DNA of 64,000 nt from contig NZ_VJYI01000005.1 in assembly GCF_008065375.1 (NCBI RefSeq), positions 1-64,000 on the forward strand, given 5' to 3'. Positions 55,444 to 64,000 of this stretch are shown here, one piece after another (position 1 is the first letter of the stretch; every line of letters begins with the position of its first letter). Source of the stretch: Nonomuraea sp. SYSU D8015. Lineage in GTDB: Bacteria; Actinomycetota; Actinomycetes; Streptosporangiales; Streptosporangiaceae. A model generated the notes under the pieces. That model made no database searches. It saw only the letters and a program-made list of their open reading frames with translations, and was not told the DNA's origin. Position numbers and translations under genes: made by a program.

Positions 55444-56081
55444 ACCACCCGACGCTACCGCGCCCCCACGCCTCTCCGACCCGACGCCCACCCCGGCCTC
55501 GGGGGAGTGCAGTGGCGGTCGGGGAGTCGCCTGGGTGTGGTGGCCGGGGTCGTCTCGGTGCGGGCGTGGCCGTCGGGCGTCGCCCTCGGTGGCGAGCGTG
55601 GTGATCCGGTGTCGCCCACAGGACTTCATGACGGTCGGAAGTCGGCTCAGGGCGGGTGAGACGGTGTGATGCCGCGTGCTTCCTCAGCAGGCCGCGCCAT
55701 GCGGATCGCCGCCTCGGCAGGTGCGTCCGCCACCCTCGGGGGCGTGGCTGCCGGGACGCGTCGCTCGAGCGCGGCGTGGCGCGGCCGGGCCTCAGGTATC
55801 GCTGCGCACGCCCGCCCACGCCGGCGAGCACGCACGGGGTCGCGGGCGCCGCCCGGAGTGCGGGATGGCCGCCGGGTTGGGAGCGCCGTCGGCCGGAGGC
55901 GACACCGGGCGCTGCTGCGGCGGCGTCCCGCTCGGCTGGGGGGAGCGTCCCGGTGTGGACGGAAGGGTCCTGGTGCGCGGTGGGGAAGGTCCCGGTGCAC
56001 GGAAGGTCGCGGTGCACGGTGGGAGGGTCTCGGTGCGCGGTGGGAGGGTTCCGGAGCGCGACGGGGGCGTCCCGGTGCGTT
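55444..56081. other. 638-bp gap without a credible gene
   Basis: ORFs here are Arg/Pro/Gly-rich reading-frame artefacts with no family features. The right end holds a minisatellite (55945-56080). The part from 55458 to 55944 has no hairpins or promoters I can support apart from the TAGCGT of the methyltransferase gene. Confidence 0.6.
55945..56080. repeat. Minisatellite of ~21-bp units
   Basis: Six to seven units of the form GGTCYCGGTGCRCGGTGGGAG begin at about 55945, 55966, 55988, 56005, 56026, 56047 and 56068. Lengths vary from 17 to 22 bp, the third unit being shortened. The array ends at the 3' end of the MarR gene. Units are degenerate but clearly related. Confidence 0.7.
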
Positions 56082-56615
56082 TCACCTGGATGCGGGTGCG
56101 GTGCCGGGGGTGTGCTGGTCTGGGGCGGTGTCGCCCAGGGAGAGGAGGAGTTTGCGGAGGAGGGCGGCCAGGGCGTCGCGGTCGGCGGCGGAGAGGCCGG
56201 ACAGCAGGCGGTGCTCGTTGGCGGCGTGACGCTCCAGGACCTCGTTGGCCACCCGCCGTCCCTCGTCCGTCAGCGCGACCAGCGTCATGCGCCGGTTGCC
56301 CGGCGCCGGCCGGCGATCCACCAGCCCGCGCTCGACGAGATGATCCATGCGGTTGGTGAGCGCGCCCGGGCTGACCATGGCGGAGGCCGACAGGTCCTTC
56401 ATGCACATGGAGGCGCCGTCACCGCTCCTGAGCAGCGTGGCCAGCATGTCGAACTCCCACGCCTCCAGCCCGTGCCCGGCCAGCTCCTCCTTGACCCCGC
56501 GCTCCAGCAGCCGCGAGGCCCGCGACACCCGGCCGATCACTCCCATGGGGGACACGTCGACGTCGGGCCGCGCGCGTGCCCATTGCCCGAGGATCACGTC
56601 GACCGCATCGTCCAT
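56082..56615 (-). CDS. MarR family transcriptional regulator
   Basis: This 177-residue winged-helix regulator shows LEAWEFDMLATLLRSGDG, the recognition helix region SAMVSPGALTNRMDHLVERG and the wing RRPAPGNRRMTLVALTDEG. I chose the ATG at 56615 over 56633 because TACGAT (56622-56627) lies six bases before it and neither start has a ribosome-binding site. It is divergent from an NmrA-like gene and the 87-bp space holds an inverted repeat that is the likely operator. Confidence 0.9.
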   Translation of the reverse strand: MDDAVDVILGQWARARPDVDVSPMGVIGRVSRASRLLERGVKEELAGHGLEAWEFDMLATLLRSGDGASMCMKDLSASAMVSPGALTNRMDHLVERGLVDRRPAPGNRRMTLVALTDEGRRVANEVLERHAANEHRLLSGLSAADRDALAALLRKLLLSLGDTAPDQHTPGTAPASR

Positions 56616-56627
56616 GAGCCAATCGTA

Positions 56628-56693
56628 CGACATTGAAATATTCGAGATGGTGCGCTACGTTCTGCGTAGAAATGTTCAATGTCGAAATTTTGA
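56628..56693. promoter_or_regulatory. MarR operator and NmrA promoter
   Basis: CGACATTGAA (56628-56637) and its exact complement TTCAATGTCG (56675-56684) flank the divergent promoters. The second site runs into TCGAAATTTTGA (56682-56693), itself almost palindromic. A plus-strand promoter TTGAAA (56633-56638), 17 bp, TACGTT (56656-56661) lies between, with its -35 inside the first site. The first site also lies upstream of the MarR -10. Confidence 0.65.
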
Positions 56694-56702
56694 GGTGGGA
56701 CA

Positions 56703-57572
56703 ATGAAGGTGCTGGTACTGGGCGCGACGGGCTACATCGGGACGGCCGTGGTGGAGCGGCTGGCCGAGCGCGGGCATGAGGTGGCGGCGTTCGTGCGGCC
56801 GGCGGCCGATGGGACGAGGCGGGTGCCGGCGGCGGCCGACGAGCGGTACGGCGACCTGGCGGACGCCTCGGCGCTGGAGGCCGCGATCACCGCCGACGTC
56901 GACGCCATCGTGCACGCCGGCCAGTTGACCGGAGACCAGGACACCGACCTGGCGACCATCGGCGTGCTGGCCCGGGCCGCCTCCGCCGAGCAGCCCAGGA
57001 AGGTCGTCTACGTCAGCGGCGTCTGGGTGCTGGGCGAGACCGACGGCGCCGACGAGGAGAGCCCGGCGAGGCCGATTCCGCTCGTGGCGTACCGGGACAA
57101 GGTGGAGCGGCTGGTGCTCGACGGCGGCGGCTCCGTGGTGCGGCCCGGCGTCGTGCACGGGCGCGGCGCCGGCATTACGGCGCTGCTGCGCGACCAGGCC
57201 GCGCAGCGCGGGACCGGCGTCTACGTCACCGCCGGCGGCGCGGTGCCGACCTGGACCTTCGTCCACGTGGACGACCTGGCCGATCTGATCGTGACCGCTG
57301 TGGAGAAGGGCGGGGCGGCCGTCTATCACGGCGTGAGCGAGGAGGGCGTGCCCGTCACCGCCGTCGCGGAGGCGGCCGCCAGGTCGGCCGGCGTCAAGGA
57401 GGCGGCCGAGCCGTGGCCGCTCGACGAGGCCGCGCAGGTGCTCGGGGAGGGCTTCGCGCAGGCCCTGGCGCTCAGCCAGCGCGTCAGCGCGGCCCGCACC
57501 CGCCAGGCCCTCGACTGGCACCCCTCCCGCCCCGGCATCGTCGCCGACCTGACCGAGGGCTCCTACGTCTAG
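56703..57572 (+). CDS. NAD(P)-dependent epimerase/NmrA-like oxidoreductase
   Basis: This 289-residue Rossmann protein has the nucleotide loop GATGYIG at 7-13, and YVSGVWVLGETD in place of the classical SDR Tyr-Lys region, with YRDKVERLVL following. It belongs to the atypical/extended SDR group. Divergent pairing with the MarR gene suggests that it is induced by a small ligand, for example an electrophile or phenolic compound; this is inference. Confidence 0.85.
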   Translation: MKVLVLGATGYIGTAVVERLAERGHEVAAFVRPAADGTRRVPAAADERYGDLADASALEAAITADVDAIVHAGQLTGDQDTDLATIGVLARAASAEQPRKVVYVSGVWVLGETDGADEESPARPIPLVAYRDKVERLVLDGGGSVVRPGVVHGRGAGITALLRDQAAQRGTGVYVTAGGAVPTWTFVHVDDLADLIVTAVEKGGAAVYHGVSEEGVPVTAVAEAAARSAGVKEAAEPWPLDEAAQVLGEGFAQALALSQRVSAARTRQALDWHPSRPGIVADLTEGSYV

Positions 57573-57803
57573 GCCCGTCCCCCCACTCGTGCCGCTTCGT
57601 CGCGTCTGCCCCGTTGAGGTCGGTGGGCGGCGGAGGGCGCTCGCGGTGACGTGCGGAAACGCGCCCGGCGACACGCGATCATCCCCGCGCCGGCGCGTAC
57701 GATCGATCGTTCGGCGGAGATTTTCGAGCTAGGACGACCCCCTTATCGCTCTGAGCAGACGCGTTCGTGTTGACTGTCAAGCCCCTCTTGCATATGTTTC
57801 CTG
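57573..57803 (+). promoter_or_regulatory. groES promoter region
   Basis: The 346-bp gap before groES has no gene. TTGACT (57770-57775) and TATGTT (57793-57798) with 17 bp between form a strong sigma-A promoter that would start transcription near 57805, inside the CIRCE element. A 12-bp palindrome ACGATCGATCGT lies upstream at 57699-57710. Confidence 0.75.
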
Positions 57804-57830
57804 TTGGCACTCTCCCCTTGAGAGTGCCAA
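57804..57830. promoter_or_regulatory. CIRCE operator (HrcA site)
   Basis: TTGGCACTC-N9-GAGTGCCAA is a perfect inverted repeat that differs from the standard TTAGCACTC-N9-GAGTGCTAA only by a matched A-to-G and T-to-C change in each arm. It covers the predicted start of transcription, as expected for heat-shock repression by HrcA. Confidence 0.92.
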
Positions 57831-57918
57831 CGTGCGACGAGGCAGGTCTGACACCCGCGACGGCAGGCCCAGCTGGTCGCCTCTTCTAGATCATTCAATC
57901 TGAAGGGGAGGTCCGATC

Positions 57919-58230
57919 GTGACGACCGCCACTAAGGTTCCCGTTAAGCCGCTCGGCGACCGCATCGTGGTCCAGCCGCTTGAGGCCGAGCAGACCACCG
58001 CTTCCGGCCTGGTCATCCCGGACACCGCCAAGGAGAAGCCGCAGGAGGGCAAGGTCCTCGCGGTGGGCCCCGGCAACTGGGACGAGGACGGCGACAAGCG
58101 GATTCCGCTCGACGTCTCGGAGGGCGACATCGTCCTCTACAGCAAGTACGGCGGTACCGAGGTCAAGTACGGCGGCGAGGAGTACCTCGTGCTCTCCGCC
58201 CGCGACGTTCTCGCGATCATCGAGAAGTAG
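57919..58230 (+). CDS. groES: Co-chaperonin GroES
   Basis: GroES (103 residues) is the heptameric lid of the chaperonin. It has KVPVKPLGDRIVVQPLEAEQ and the mobile-loop region EAEQTTASGLVIPDTA. Start is GTG with GGGGAGG upstream. groEL1 follows 71 bp later in the same CIRCE-controlled operon. Confidence 0.97.
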   Translation: MTTATKVPVKPLGDRIVVQPLEAEQTTASGLVIPDTAKEKPQEGKVLAVGPGNWDEDGDKRIPLDVSEGDIVLYSKYGGTEVKYGGEEYLVLSARDVLAIIEK

Positions 58231-58301
58231 CCGGATGTGTCGAGCCCCGGGCGCTCTTGAGGGCGACCGGGGCTTTCGACGCCAGGAGAGGACTTTCAGC
58301 A

Positions 58302-59921
<1,620 letters not shown>

Positions 59922-59936
59922 CCTGTTCGTCACCGT

Positions 59937-59971
59937 ACGGCCCGCACCCCGGCTACGTGGGTGCGGGCCGT
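59937..59971. terminator. Hairpin terminator between groEL1 and the sigma factor gene
   Basis: ACGGCCCGCACCC (59937-59949) pairs perfectly with GGGTGCGGGCCGT (59959-59971) over a nine-base loop. It ends 17 bp before the stop of the convergent sigma-factor gene and can serve both directions; AAGGCGTTTCC follows on the plus strand. Confidence 0.85.
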
Positions 59972-59987
59972 AAGGCGTTTCCTGGGG

Positions 59988-61244
59988 TCATCGCGGGGCC
60001 GGGAGATCCGCCAGCCGCCCGGCCAGGAACTCGCGTTCGGCCTCGTTGCCGGTGAGCTCCAGGGCCTGACGGTAGGCGGCCGACGCCTCCTCGACGCGGC
60101 CCAGCCGTCGCAGCAGGTCCGCCTTGATCGCCGGGAGATACCGGTATCCCGCGAGCCGGTCGTCCTTCTCCAGCTCCTCGACCTCCGCCAGCGCCCGCTC
60201 GGGACCGGCGGCGTGCGACAGCGGCACCGTGCGGTTCAACGCCACCACGGGGGACGGCCACACCGTCAGCAGTTCGTCGTACAAGGTCACGATCTGCGCC
60301 CAGTCCGTCTCCTCGTAGGACGGCGCCTCGGCGTACAGCGACGCGATCGCGGCCTGCAGCACGTAACGGCCCGGCCGGCCGCCGCGCAGGCCGTCCACGA
60401 TCAGGTCGTGCGCCTCGGCCATCGCCGCCCGGTCCCACCGCGAGCGATCCTGCTCCTCCAGCCGCAGCAGCCGGCCGCGGTCGTCCACCCGGGTGGCCCG
60501 CCGGGCGTCGGTGACCAGCAGCAGGGCGAGCAGGCCCCACACCTCCCGCTCGTCCGGCATCAGCTCCCGCAGCATGCGGGCCAGGTGCAACGCCTGGTCC
60601 ATCAGGTCCGCCCGCATCAGCTCGCCGCCCGAGGGCCCGGTGTACCCGGTGGTGAACAGCAGATGGATCACGCCGAGCACCGCGCGCAGCCGGTCCGGCA
60701 ACGCCGCCGCCTGCGGCACCCGGTACGGGATCCGGGCCGCCGAGATCTTCTTCTTCGCCCGGGTCAGCCGGGCGGCCATCGTCGGCTCCGAGACCAGGAA
60801 CGCCCGGGCGATGTCACCGGTCGGCACCCCGCACACCAGCCTGAGCGTGAGGGCCACCTGCGCCTCCTGTGCCAGCGCCGGATGACAGCACATGAAGATC
60901 AGGCGAAGCCGTTCGTCCCGCACCGCGTCCTCCGCGTCCTCCGCTTGCTCCTCGACCGGCTCGTCCGCCGTCTTCTCCGGTTCAACCAGCAACGGCAGCT
61001 TTGCGCGGAATGTCCGTTCGCGTCGTACCGCGTCCATCGCGCGGCGTCTGGCGGTGGTGGTGAGCCAGGCCGGCGGGTTGTCCGGGATCCCGTCGCGCCG
61101 CCAGCTCACCAGCGCCGCCGCGTAGGCCTCCTGCACGCATTCCTCGGCCAGGTCCAGGTCCGCCGCCACGCGCGCCGTGGCGGCGAGGACCAGGGCCCAC
61201 CCGTGGCGGTGCGCGTCCGCCACGGCGGCCTCGACCTCTGTCAT
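59988..61244 (-). CDS. ECF42-type RNA polymerase sigma factor
   Basis: This 418-residue sigma factor has region 2 (DLDLAEECVQEAYAAAL and PAWLTTTARRRAMDAVRR) and region 4 (LVCGVPTGDIARAFLVSEPTMAARL), then a C-terminal extension of about 220 residues with TPR-like helices. This long layout marks the ECF42 group, which lacks an anti-sigma factor and is paired with YCII/DGPF proteins. It overlaps the DGPF gene upstream by four bases (ATGA). Signal unknown. Confidence 0.9.
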   Translation of the reverse strand: MTEVEAAVADAHRHGWALVLAATARVAADLDLAEECVQEAYAAALVSWRRDGIPDNPPAWLTTTARRRAMDAVRRERTFRAKLPLLVEPEKTADEPVEEQAEDAEDAVRDERLRLIFMCCHPALAQEAQVALTLRLVCGVPTGDIARAFLVSEPTMAARLTRAKKKISAARIPYRVPQAAALPDRLRAVLGVIHLLFTTGYTGPSGGELMRADLMDQALHLARMLRELMPDEREVWGLLALLLVTDARRATRVDDRGRLLRLEEQDRSRWDRAAMAEAHDLIVDGLRGGRPGRYVLQAAIASLYAEAPSYEETDWAQIVTLYDELLTVWPSPVVALNRTVPLSHAAGPERALAEVEELEKDDRLAGYRYLPAIKADLLRRLGRVEEASAAYRQALELTGNEAEREFLAGRLADLPAPR

Positions 61245-61588
61245 CCTCCGAAGAACCCGCCGGCCACGGGCCGTACCTCGACCCCGCCGCCCTGCTGGGT
61301 GATGGGGTTGCGGCGCGCGATCTCCAGGGCGGCGTCCAGGTCGGGGGCCTCGATCACGTAGACGCCGGCGACGACCTCCTTGGCGTCGATGAAGGGCCCG
61401 TCCGTGATGGCGTCTCCGCGGATGGAGGTCGCCGTGGTGCTGGGCTGCAGCGCGAACGCCGTGAGCATGGTGCCGCCGAGCTTCTCCACGTCCTGTCCGT
61501 GCCGGTCATGCGCCTCGCGCTGCTCCGGGGTGAGGTCGTCGGCGTCGGCGGGGGCCTTCGCGTACAGCAGGATCGCGTACTGGGCCAT
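61241..61588 (-). CDS. YCII-related DGPF-domain protein
   Basis: This 115-residue protein starts MAQYAILLYAKAPADADDL and carries the DGPF motif at 63-66 (ITDGPFIDAKE) that names the family. Such proteins are encoded with ECF42 sigma factors and are their usual targets. A -35/-10 pair fitting that group is seen just upstream. AAAGGGG lies before the start. Confidence 0.9.
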   Translation of the reverse strand: MAQYAILLYAKAPADADDLTPEQREAHDRHGQDVEKLGGTMLTAFALQPSTTATSIRGDAITDGPFIDAKEVVAGVYVIEAPDLDAALEIARRNPITQQGGGVEVRPVAGGFFGG

Positions 61589-61629
61589 GGGGTGCCCCTT
61601 TCAGGTGTGAATCGTCCCTACACCCTTAC

Positions 61630-61655
61630 GTCGGACGGGTGGCCAGAATTCGACA
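61630..61655 (-). promoter_or_regulatory. Candidate ECF42 promoter
   Basis: On the minus strand TGTCGA (61650-61655) and CGAC (61630-61633) are 16 bp apart, about 42 bp before the DGPF gene start. From memory, ECF42 promoters of streptomycetes have TGTCGA at -35 and a CGA-type -10. Autoregulation of the sigma factor operon is inferred. Confidence 0.55.
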
Positions 61656-61668
61656 GGGCTCTTTGGAA

Positions 61669-62058
61669 TCAGGCGGAAATTTCCCGGCGTACGCCGAACG
61701 GGTTGTCGATCACATACCGCCAGCGTCCGTCCTCGCCCCGGCGGGCGACGTCGGTGGCGGTGCCCTCTATGCGCACCGGCCGCCCGTCGCGGTCCGCGCC
61801 CTCGATCACCCAGTCCACGATCAGCAACGCGAGGTCGCCCGCCGTGTAGACGTGCCGCGGCCGGACGGCGATCGGCGGTCCCATGAACCGTGCGTTCGCC
61901 ACGAGGGCCTCCTCCCCGGTCAGCGGAGTGCCCGGCGCCGGCACGAACACCGCCCCGCCCTCATAGACTTCGGCCACCGCCGCCGGGTCACCGCTGTTGA
62001 ACCGCTCGGCGAACACCATGGGCACGTCCTCCGGCCGCTCTGCGAGCTGTTGCATCAT
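61669..62058 (-). CDS. SnoaL/DUF4440-like NTF2-fold protein
   Basis: This 129-residue protein starts MMQQLAERPEDVPMVFAERF and shows the NTF2-like pattern NSGDPAAVAEVYEGGAVFVP, then GEEALVANARFM. GGAAGGA lies six bases before the first ATG. Members of this fold act as small enzymes or binding proteins. Divergent from an HxlR regulator gene with 52 bp between starts, which suggests local control. Confidence 0.85.
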   Translation of the reverse strand: MMQQLAERPEDVPMVFAERFNSGDPAAVAEVYEGGAVFVPAPGTPLTGEEALVANARFMGPPIAVRPRHVYTAGDLALLIVDWVIEGADRDGRPVRIEGTATDVARRGEDGRWRYVIDNPFGVRREISA

Positions 62059-62110
62059 GTACGTCCTTCCAGAATCGTCGGAGACGCGGCAAACGCTAGG
62101 AGGCGCCATC

Positions 62111-62500
62111 GTGACTCACCAAACGGTTGGCCACCGGGTCCGGCCCGGACTGCCCGACGACCCGCGGGCGGACGTCACGGAGCCCAGCCCGTCCTGTCCG
62201 GTGGAGATCGCCCTCTCCGCCCTGCGTGGACGGTGGACGACGCTGGTGATCCGCGAGCTCCTGCAGGGCGAGCGCACCTTCACCGGCCTCCGCCGAGCCC
62301 TGCCGGCCCTGTCGGACAAAGTCCTGTCCGATCGGCTGGCGCAGCTCACCGAGGCAGGCGTGCTGGAACGGCACCGCGAGCCCGGCTGGCCGCCTCGCAC
62401 CCACTACCGGCTGACCCCTCAGGGCCACCGCCTCGGCCCCGTCCTCCAGGCGCTCTGGGACTGGGGCGCCGCCGCCCCGCCGGTGACCACTGCTTCTTGA
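62111..62500 (+). CDS. HxlR family transcriptional regulator
   Basis: This 129-residue winged-helix regulator has the family signature CPVEIALSALRGRWTTLVIREL, with the single N-terminal Cys often used for redox or electrophile sensing. The recognition region is RRALPALSDKVLSDRLAQL and the wing is near REPGWPPRTHYRLT. Start GTG at 62111 has AGGAGG at 62098-62103. It probably controls the divergent SnoaL-like gene. Confidence 0.9.
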   Translation: MTHQTVGHRVRPGLPDDPRADVTEPSPSCPVEIALSALRGRWTTLVIRELLQGERTFTGLRRALPALSDKVLSDRLAQLTEAGVLERHREPGWPPRTHYRLTPQGHRLGPVLQALWDWGAAAPPVTTAS

Positions 62501-62636
62501 CCAGGTGGCGGGACGCTTAATGTCCGACTCGCGGTCGGTGCCGTCCGGCTGCACTTGCGTTCCTCGGCGAACAGGAACGCCTCGGTGGGGTCCGTACGCT
62601 GGTCGCGGGGTCACTGTGAGGAGGAGGTGGCGGACG

Positions 62637-63230
62637 ATGCGGTACCGGCGTGCGGTGGAGCGGTTGCGGATGCTCGCCGAGGCGTGCGACCAGACCAGGC
62701 GGGTGCCGGCGGCGGAGCCGTTCCTGCGGGAGGCGTACGTCTTCGGGGACCTGCTGGAGGGCTCGGATCCCGTCGACGCCATCGAGGCCGTCTTCGTGCT
62801 GAACCTGCCGCCGGAGGAGGTGACCTGGGGTTCCCAGCCGCCGGGCACCGCGTGGGTGGTCGACTTCCTGGACCTGGACAAGGGCGGGGTCGCCTACTAC
62901 TGGCGGTCCTTCCGCGATCCGGTGGGCAACCACGTCATCCGCGGCCCGGTGCGGTTCTGGTCGCTGGAGGGGCCCGACAAGAGCGTCCTCGACGCGCTGG
63001 CGGAGCGCCGCTTCGACGTGCTGCGCCGGGTGACGCCCGGCGCCGAGGAGGAACGGGCCCGGGTCGCCGGCGAGCTGGAGGCGGCTCTCGAGCATTTGCG
63101 TGCCGTGCACCGCTCGTACTGGGACCGGAAGTGGCGGCGGGAGCACCGCGGGATAGGCCGATATCCGGAGCATCACTTGTGGGAGGCCGTGCAGGGCTAT
63201 CTTGATCTGCTCGACGCGCGCGGCGAATGA
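62637..63230 (+). CDS. Conserved actinobacterial protein of unknown function
   Basis: From the ATG at 62637, with GAGGAGGTGG about eight bases upstream, the product has 197 residues. It is rich in Arg, Glu and Trp (RMLAEACDQTRRVPAAEPF, WGSQPPGTAWVVDFLDLDKG, HRSYWDRKWRREHRG). No signal peptide or membrane span. I do not recognise a named domain. An upstream in-frame start at 62505 seems unlikely because that segment lacks the same features. It is convergent with the next gene. Confidence 0.75.
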   Translation: MRYRRAVERLRMLAEACDQTRRVPAAEPFLREAYVFGDLLEGSDPVDAIEAVFVLNLPPEEVTWGSQPPGTAWVVDFLDLDKGGVAYYWRSFRDPVGNHVIRGPVRFWSLEGPDKSVLDALAERRFDVLRRVTPGAEEERARVAGELEAALEHLRAVHRSYWDRKWRREHRGIGRYPEHHLWEAVQGYLDLLDARGE

Positions 63231-63232
63231 CT

Positions 63233-63649
63233 TCACGTGCCGGCCACCCCGGCGCTTCGCCGGATGGGGCAGGGATGGGAGACGTGCCGGTTCGGGCAGC
63301 AGATCATGCCGATGGTGGCGAACCTGCCGCCCTGGAGCCATTCGCCCCACTGCACGTCCACGCCGCGCGGCAGCAGGTCACGGGCGCCGGCCAGCCGCTC
63401 CTCCAGCGGGATGCGGTCGGGGACGAGGAAGGCGTCGCGGACCTCGCCGTACGCGCGGGCCAGCCACGCGACCGCCGCCTCGACGTCGTCGAAGCTGGCG
63501 GCGATGCGGGAGGCGGGCTTGGCCAGCCAGTCGCCGGTGCGCATGGGCGGCAGCGGCGACGTGCGGAAGTCGGGTGAGTCGGGCCGGCGCTCGTCCTCGT
63601 TGTCACGCTCGACGCCGGCGCCCGTCCACTGGTAGGCGTGCCAATGCAT
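63233..63649 (-). CDS. Protein of unknown function with C-terminal Cys/His cluster
   Basis: This 138-residue protein starts MHWHAYQWTGAG and is soluble. Its last part has ICCPNRHVSHPCP, three Cys and two His in 13 residues, which may bind a metal. GGGAGG lies about 11 bases before the ATG. No family recognised. Stop codons of this gene and the convergent one are two bases apart. Confidence 0.7.
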   Translation of the reverse strand: MHWHAYQWTGAGVERDNEDERRPDSPDFRTSPLPPMRTGDWLAKPASRIAASFDDVEAAVAWLARAYGEVRDAFLVPDRIPLEERLAGARDLLPRGVDVQWGEWLQGGRFATIGMICCPNRHVSHPCPIRRSAGVAGT

Positions 63650-63892
63650 CGTGATCTGCGCCTCCCGCCGCCTCCACACTCTCCAAGCAGCGCCTCTTCC
63701 ATGGAATCACCGGCCTGGCGGCACGGCACCTGGGCACCTATGGGGGGAAGTGGGGGAAAAGGTGGATTAATGGCGTAAACCGCGGGCGGGGGATAAGCGT
63801 CCAGGGTCTGACAATTGTCGCACATTCCGGGTTATCGGCTGAAATATTATGTCAACAGGAAAGGCTTAGTGTGGTCGGGTGATTACGTCTGG
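63650..63892. other. Gap with lower GC near the right edge
   Basis: No gene is supported. The stretch 63780-63890 is more AT-rich than the rest of the window. It contains the palindrome GACAATTGTC (63810-63819), TATTAT (63845-63850) and two copies of GGTTATCG. No -35/-10 pair with good spacing is visible. Confidence 0.5.
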
Positions 63893-64000
63893 TTATCGTC
63901 GCTTCAATGTGACCAATCCGTAGCCGTTCGCCATGACGACAGGCCGGATCAGTGCGGGCATCATGCCTATCGTGAGCGAGGGAAGCGTCGCCGACGCCAA
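63893..64000 (-). CDS. Possible C-terminal fragment of a membrane transporter (partial)
   Basis: A minus-strand frame entering at the right edge reads LTIGMMPALIRPVVMANGYG, then LVTLKRR and stop (TAA at 63893-63895). It resembles the MFS stretch that usually reads GYGLVTSLQN but ends early with LKRR. It could be the end of a transporter gene or a decayed remnant. A short plus-strand frame from ATG 63933 is the alternative. Too little sequence to decide. Confidence 0.3.
   Translation of the reverse strand: MASATLPSLTIGMMPALIRPVVMANGYGLVTLKRR

Noticed and set aside
55656..56636. Plus- and minus-strand frames in the gap before the MarR gene
   Set aside because: They are Arg/Gly/Pro-rich, run through a minisatellite, overlap the MarR gene and show no motif or ribosome-binding site.

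Overview
The window is 64 kb of very high-GC actinomycete chromosome. The gene order (rpoBC, str operon, S10/spc/alpha ribosomal operons, truA, rplM-rpsI, glmM, coaA, acpS, alr, tsaEBD, groES-groEL1), GC-rich third codon positions, frequent GTG and TTG starts, TANNNT -10 elements and a His-rich GroEL1 tail all fit Actinomycetota. A member of the Streptosporangiales (Nonomuraea-like) is my best guess, but that is inference. I see no tRNA, rRNA, CRISPR array, insertion sequence or prophage.

Layout: 1-4.1 kb holds the rpoB tail and rpoC. 4.1-9.1 kb is a long control region followed by rpsL-rpsG-fusA-tuf. 9.1-21.4 kb carries the S10 and spc operons (rpsJ to rplO) and secY-adk. 21.4-27.6 kb has map, two small accessory genes, infA-rpmJ-rpsM-rpsK-rpsD-rpoA-rplQ. 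At 27.6-32.8 kb truA meets a minus-strand group of three envelope genes: two single-span membrane proteins with related ectodomains, and a CAP-domain protein. 33.1-35.5 kb has rplM-rpsI-glmM. 35.6-41.0 kb is a minus-strand block with two ABC ATPase/permease pairs, a DUF389 membrane protein and coaA, plus a tiny Cys/His-rich plus-strand ORF. 41.2-51.7 kb is a plus-strand run: PhoX-like phosphatase, acpS, nnr, alr, alpha/beta hydrolase, tsaE, lipoprotein, class F sortase, APH-like kinase, tsaB-rimI-tsaD. 51.7-55.4 kb (minus) has a small membrane protein, a 664-residue repetitive coiled-coil protein and a THUMP-like methyltransferase. 55.4-64 kb is more variable: a minisatellite, a divergent MarR/NmrA pair, groES-groEL1 with a CIRCE element, an ECF42-type sigma factor with its YCII/DGPF partner, a divergent SnoaL-like/HxlR pair, two unknown genes, and a possible MFS-like tail at the right edge.

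Functionally the left two thirds is the core gene-expression machinery: RNA polymerase subunits, about 28 ribosomal proteins, EF-G, EF-Tu, IF-1, Sec translocon and N-terminal Met removal. It carries unusually structured leaders. The right third mixes cell-wall precursor synthesis (glmM, alr), cofactor repair and synthesis (nnr, coaA, acpS), tRNA t6A modification (tsaE/B/D), chaperonins and small stress or efflux regulatory modules.

No wholly new defence or mobile system is visible. The strongest unexplained signals are: (1) 3.5 tandem ~55-bp units with apparently covarying hairpins between rpoA and rplQ; (2) the paralogous ectodomain membrane proteins beside a CAP protein; (3) three DnaA-box-like sites between coaA and the PhoX-like gene; (4) TTGACGTGTCGC-type repeats upstream of rpsL, one overlapping the predicted -35; (5) a class F sortase lacking an evident catalytic Arg next to a lipoprotein with an LPXTG-less tail; (6) many genes whose TANNNT -10 lies only 6-9 nt before the start codon, suggesting leaderless mRNAs.
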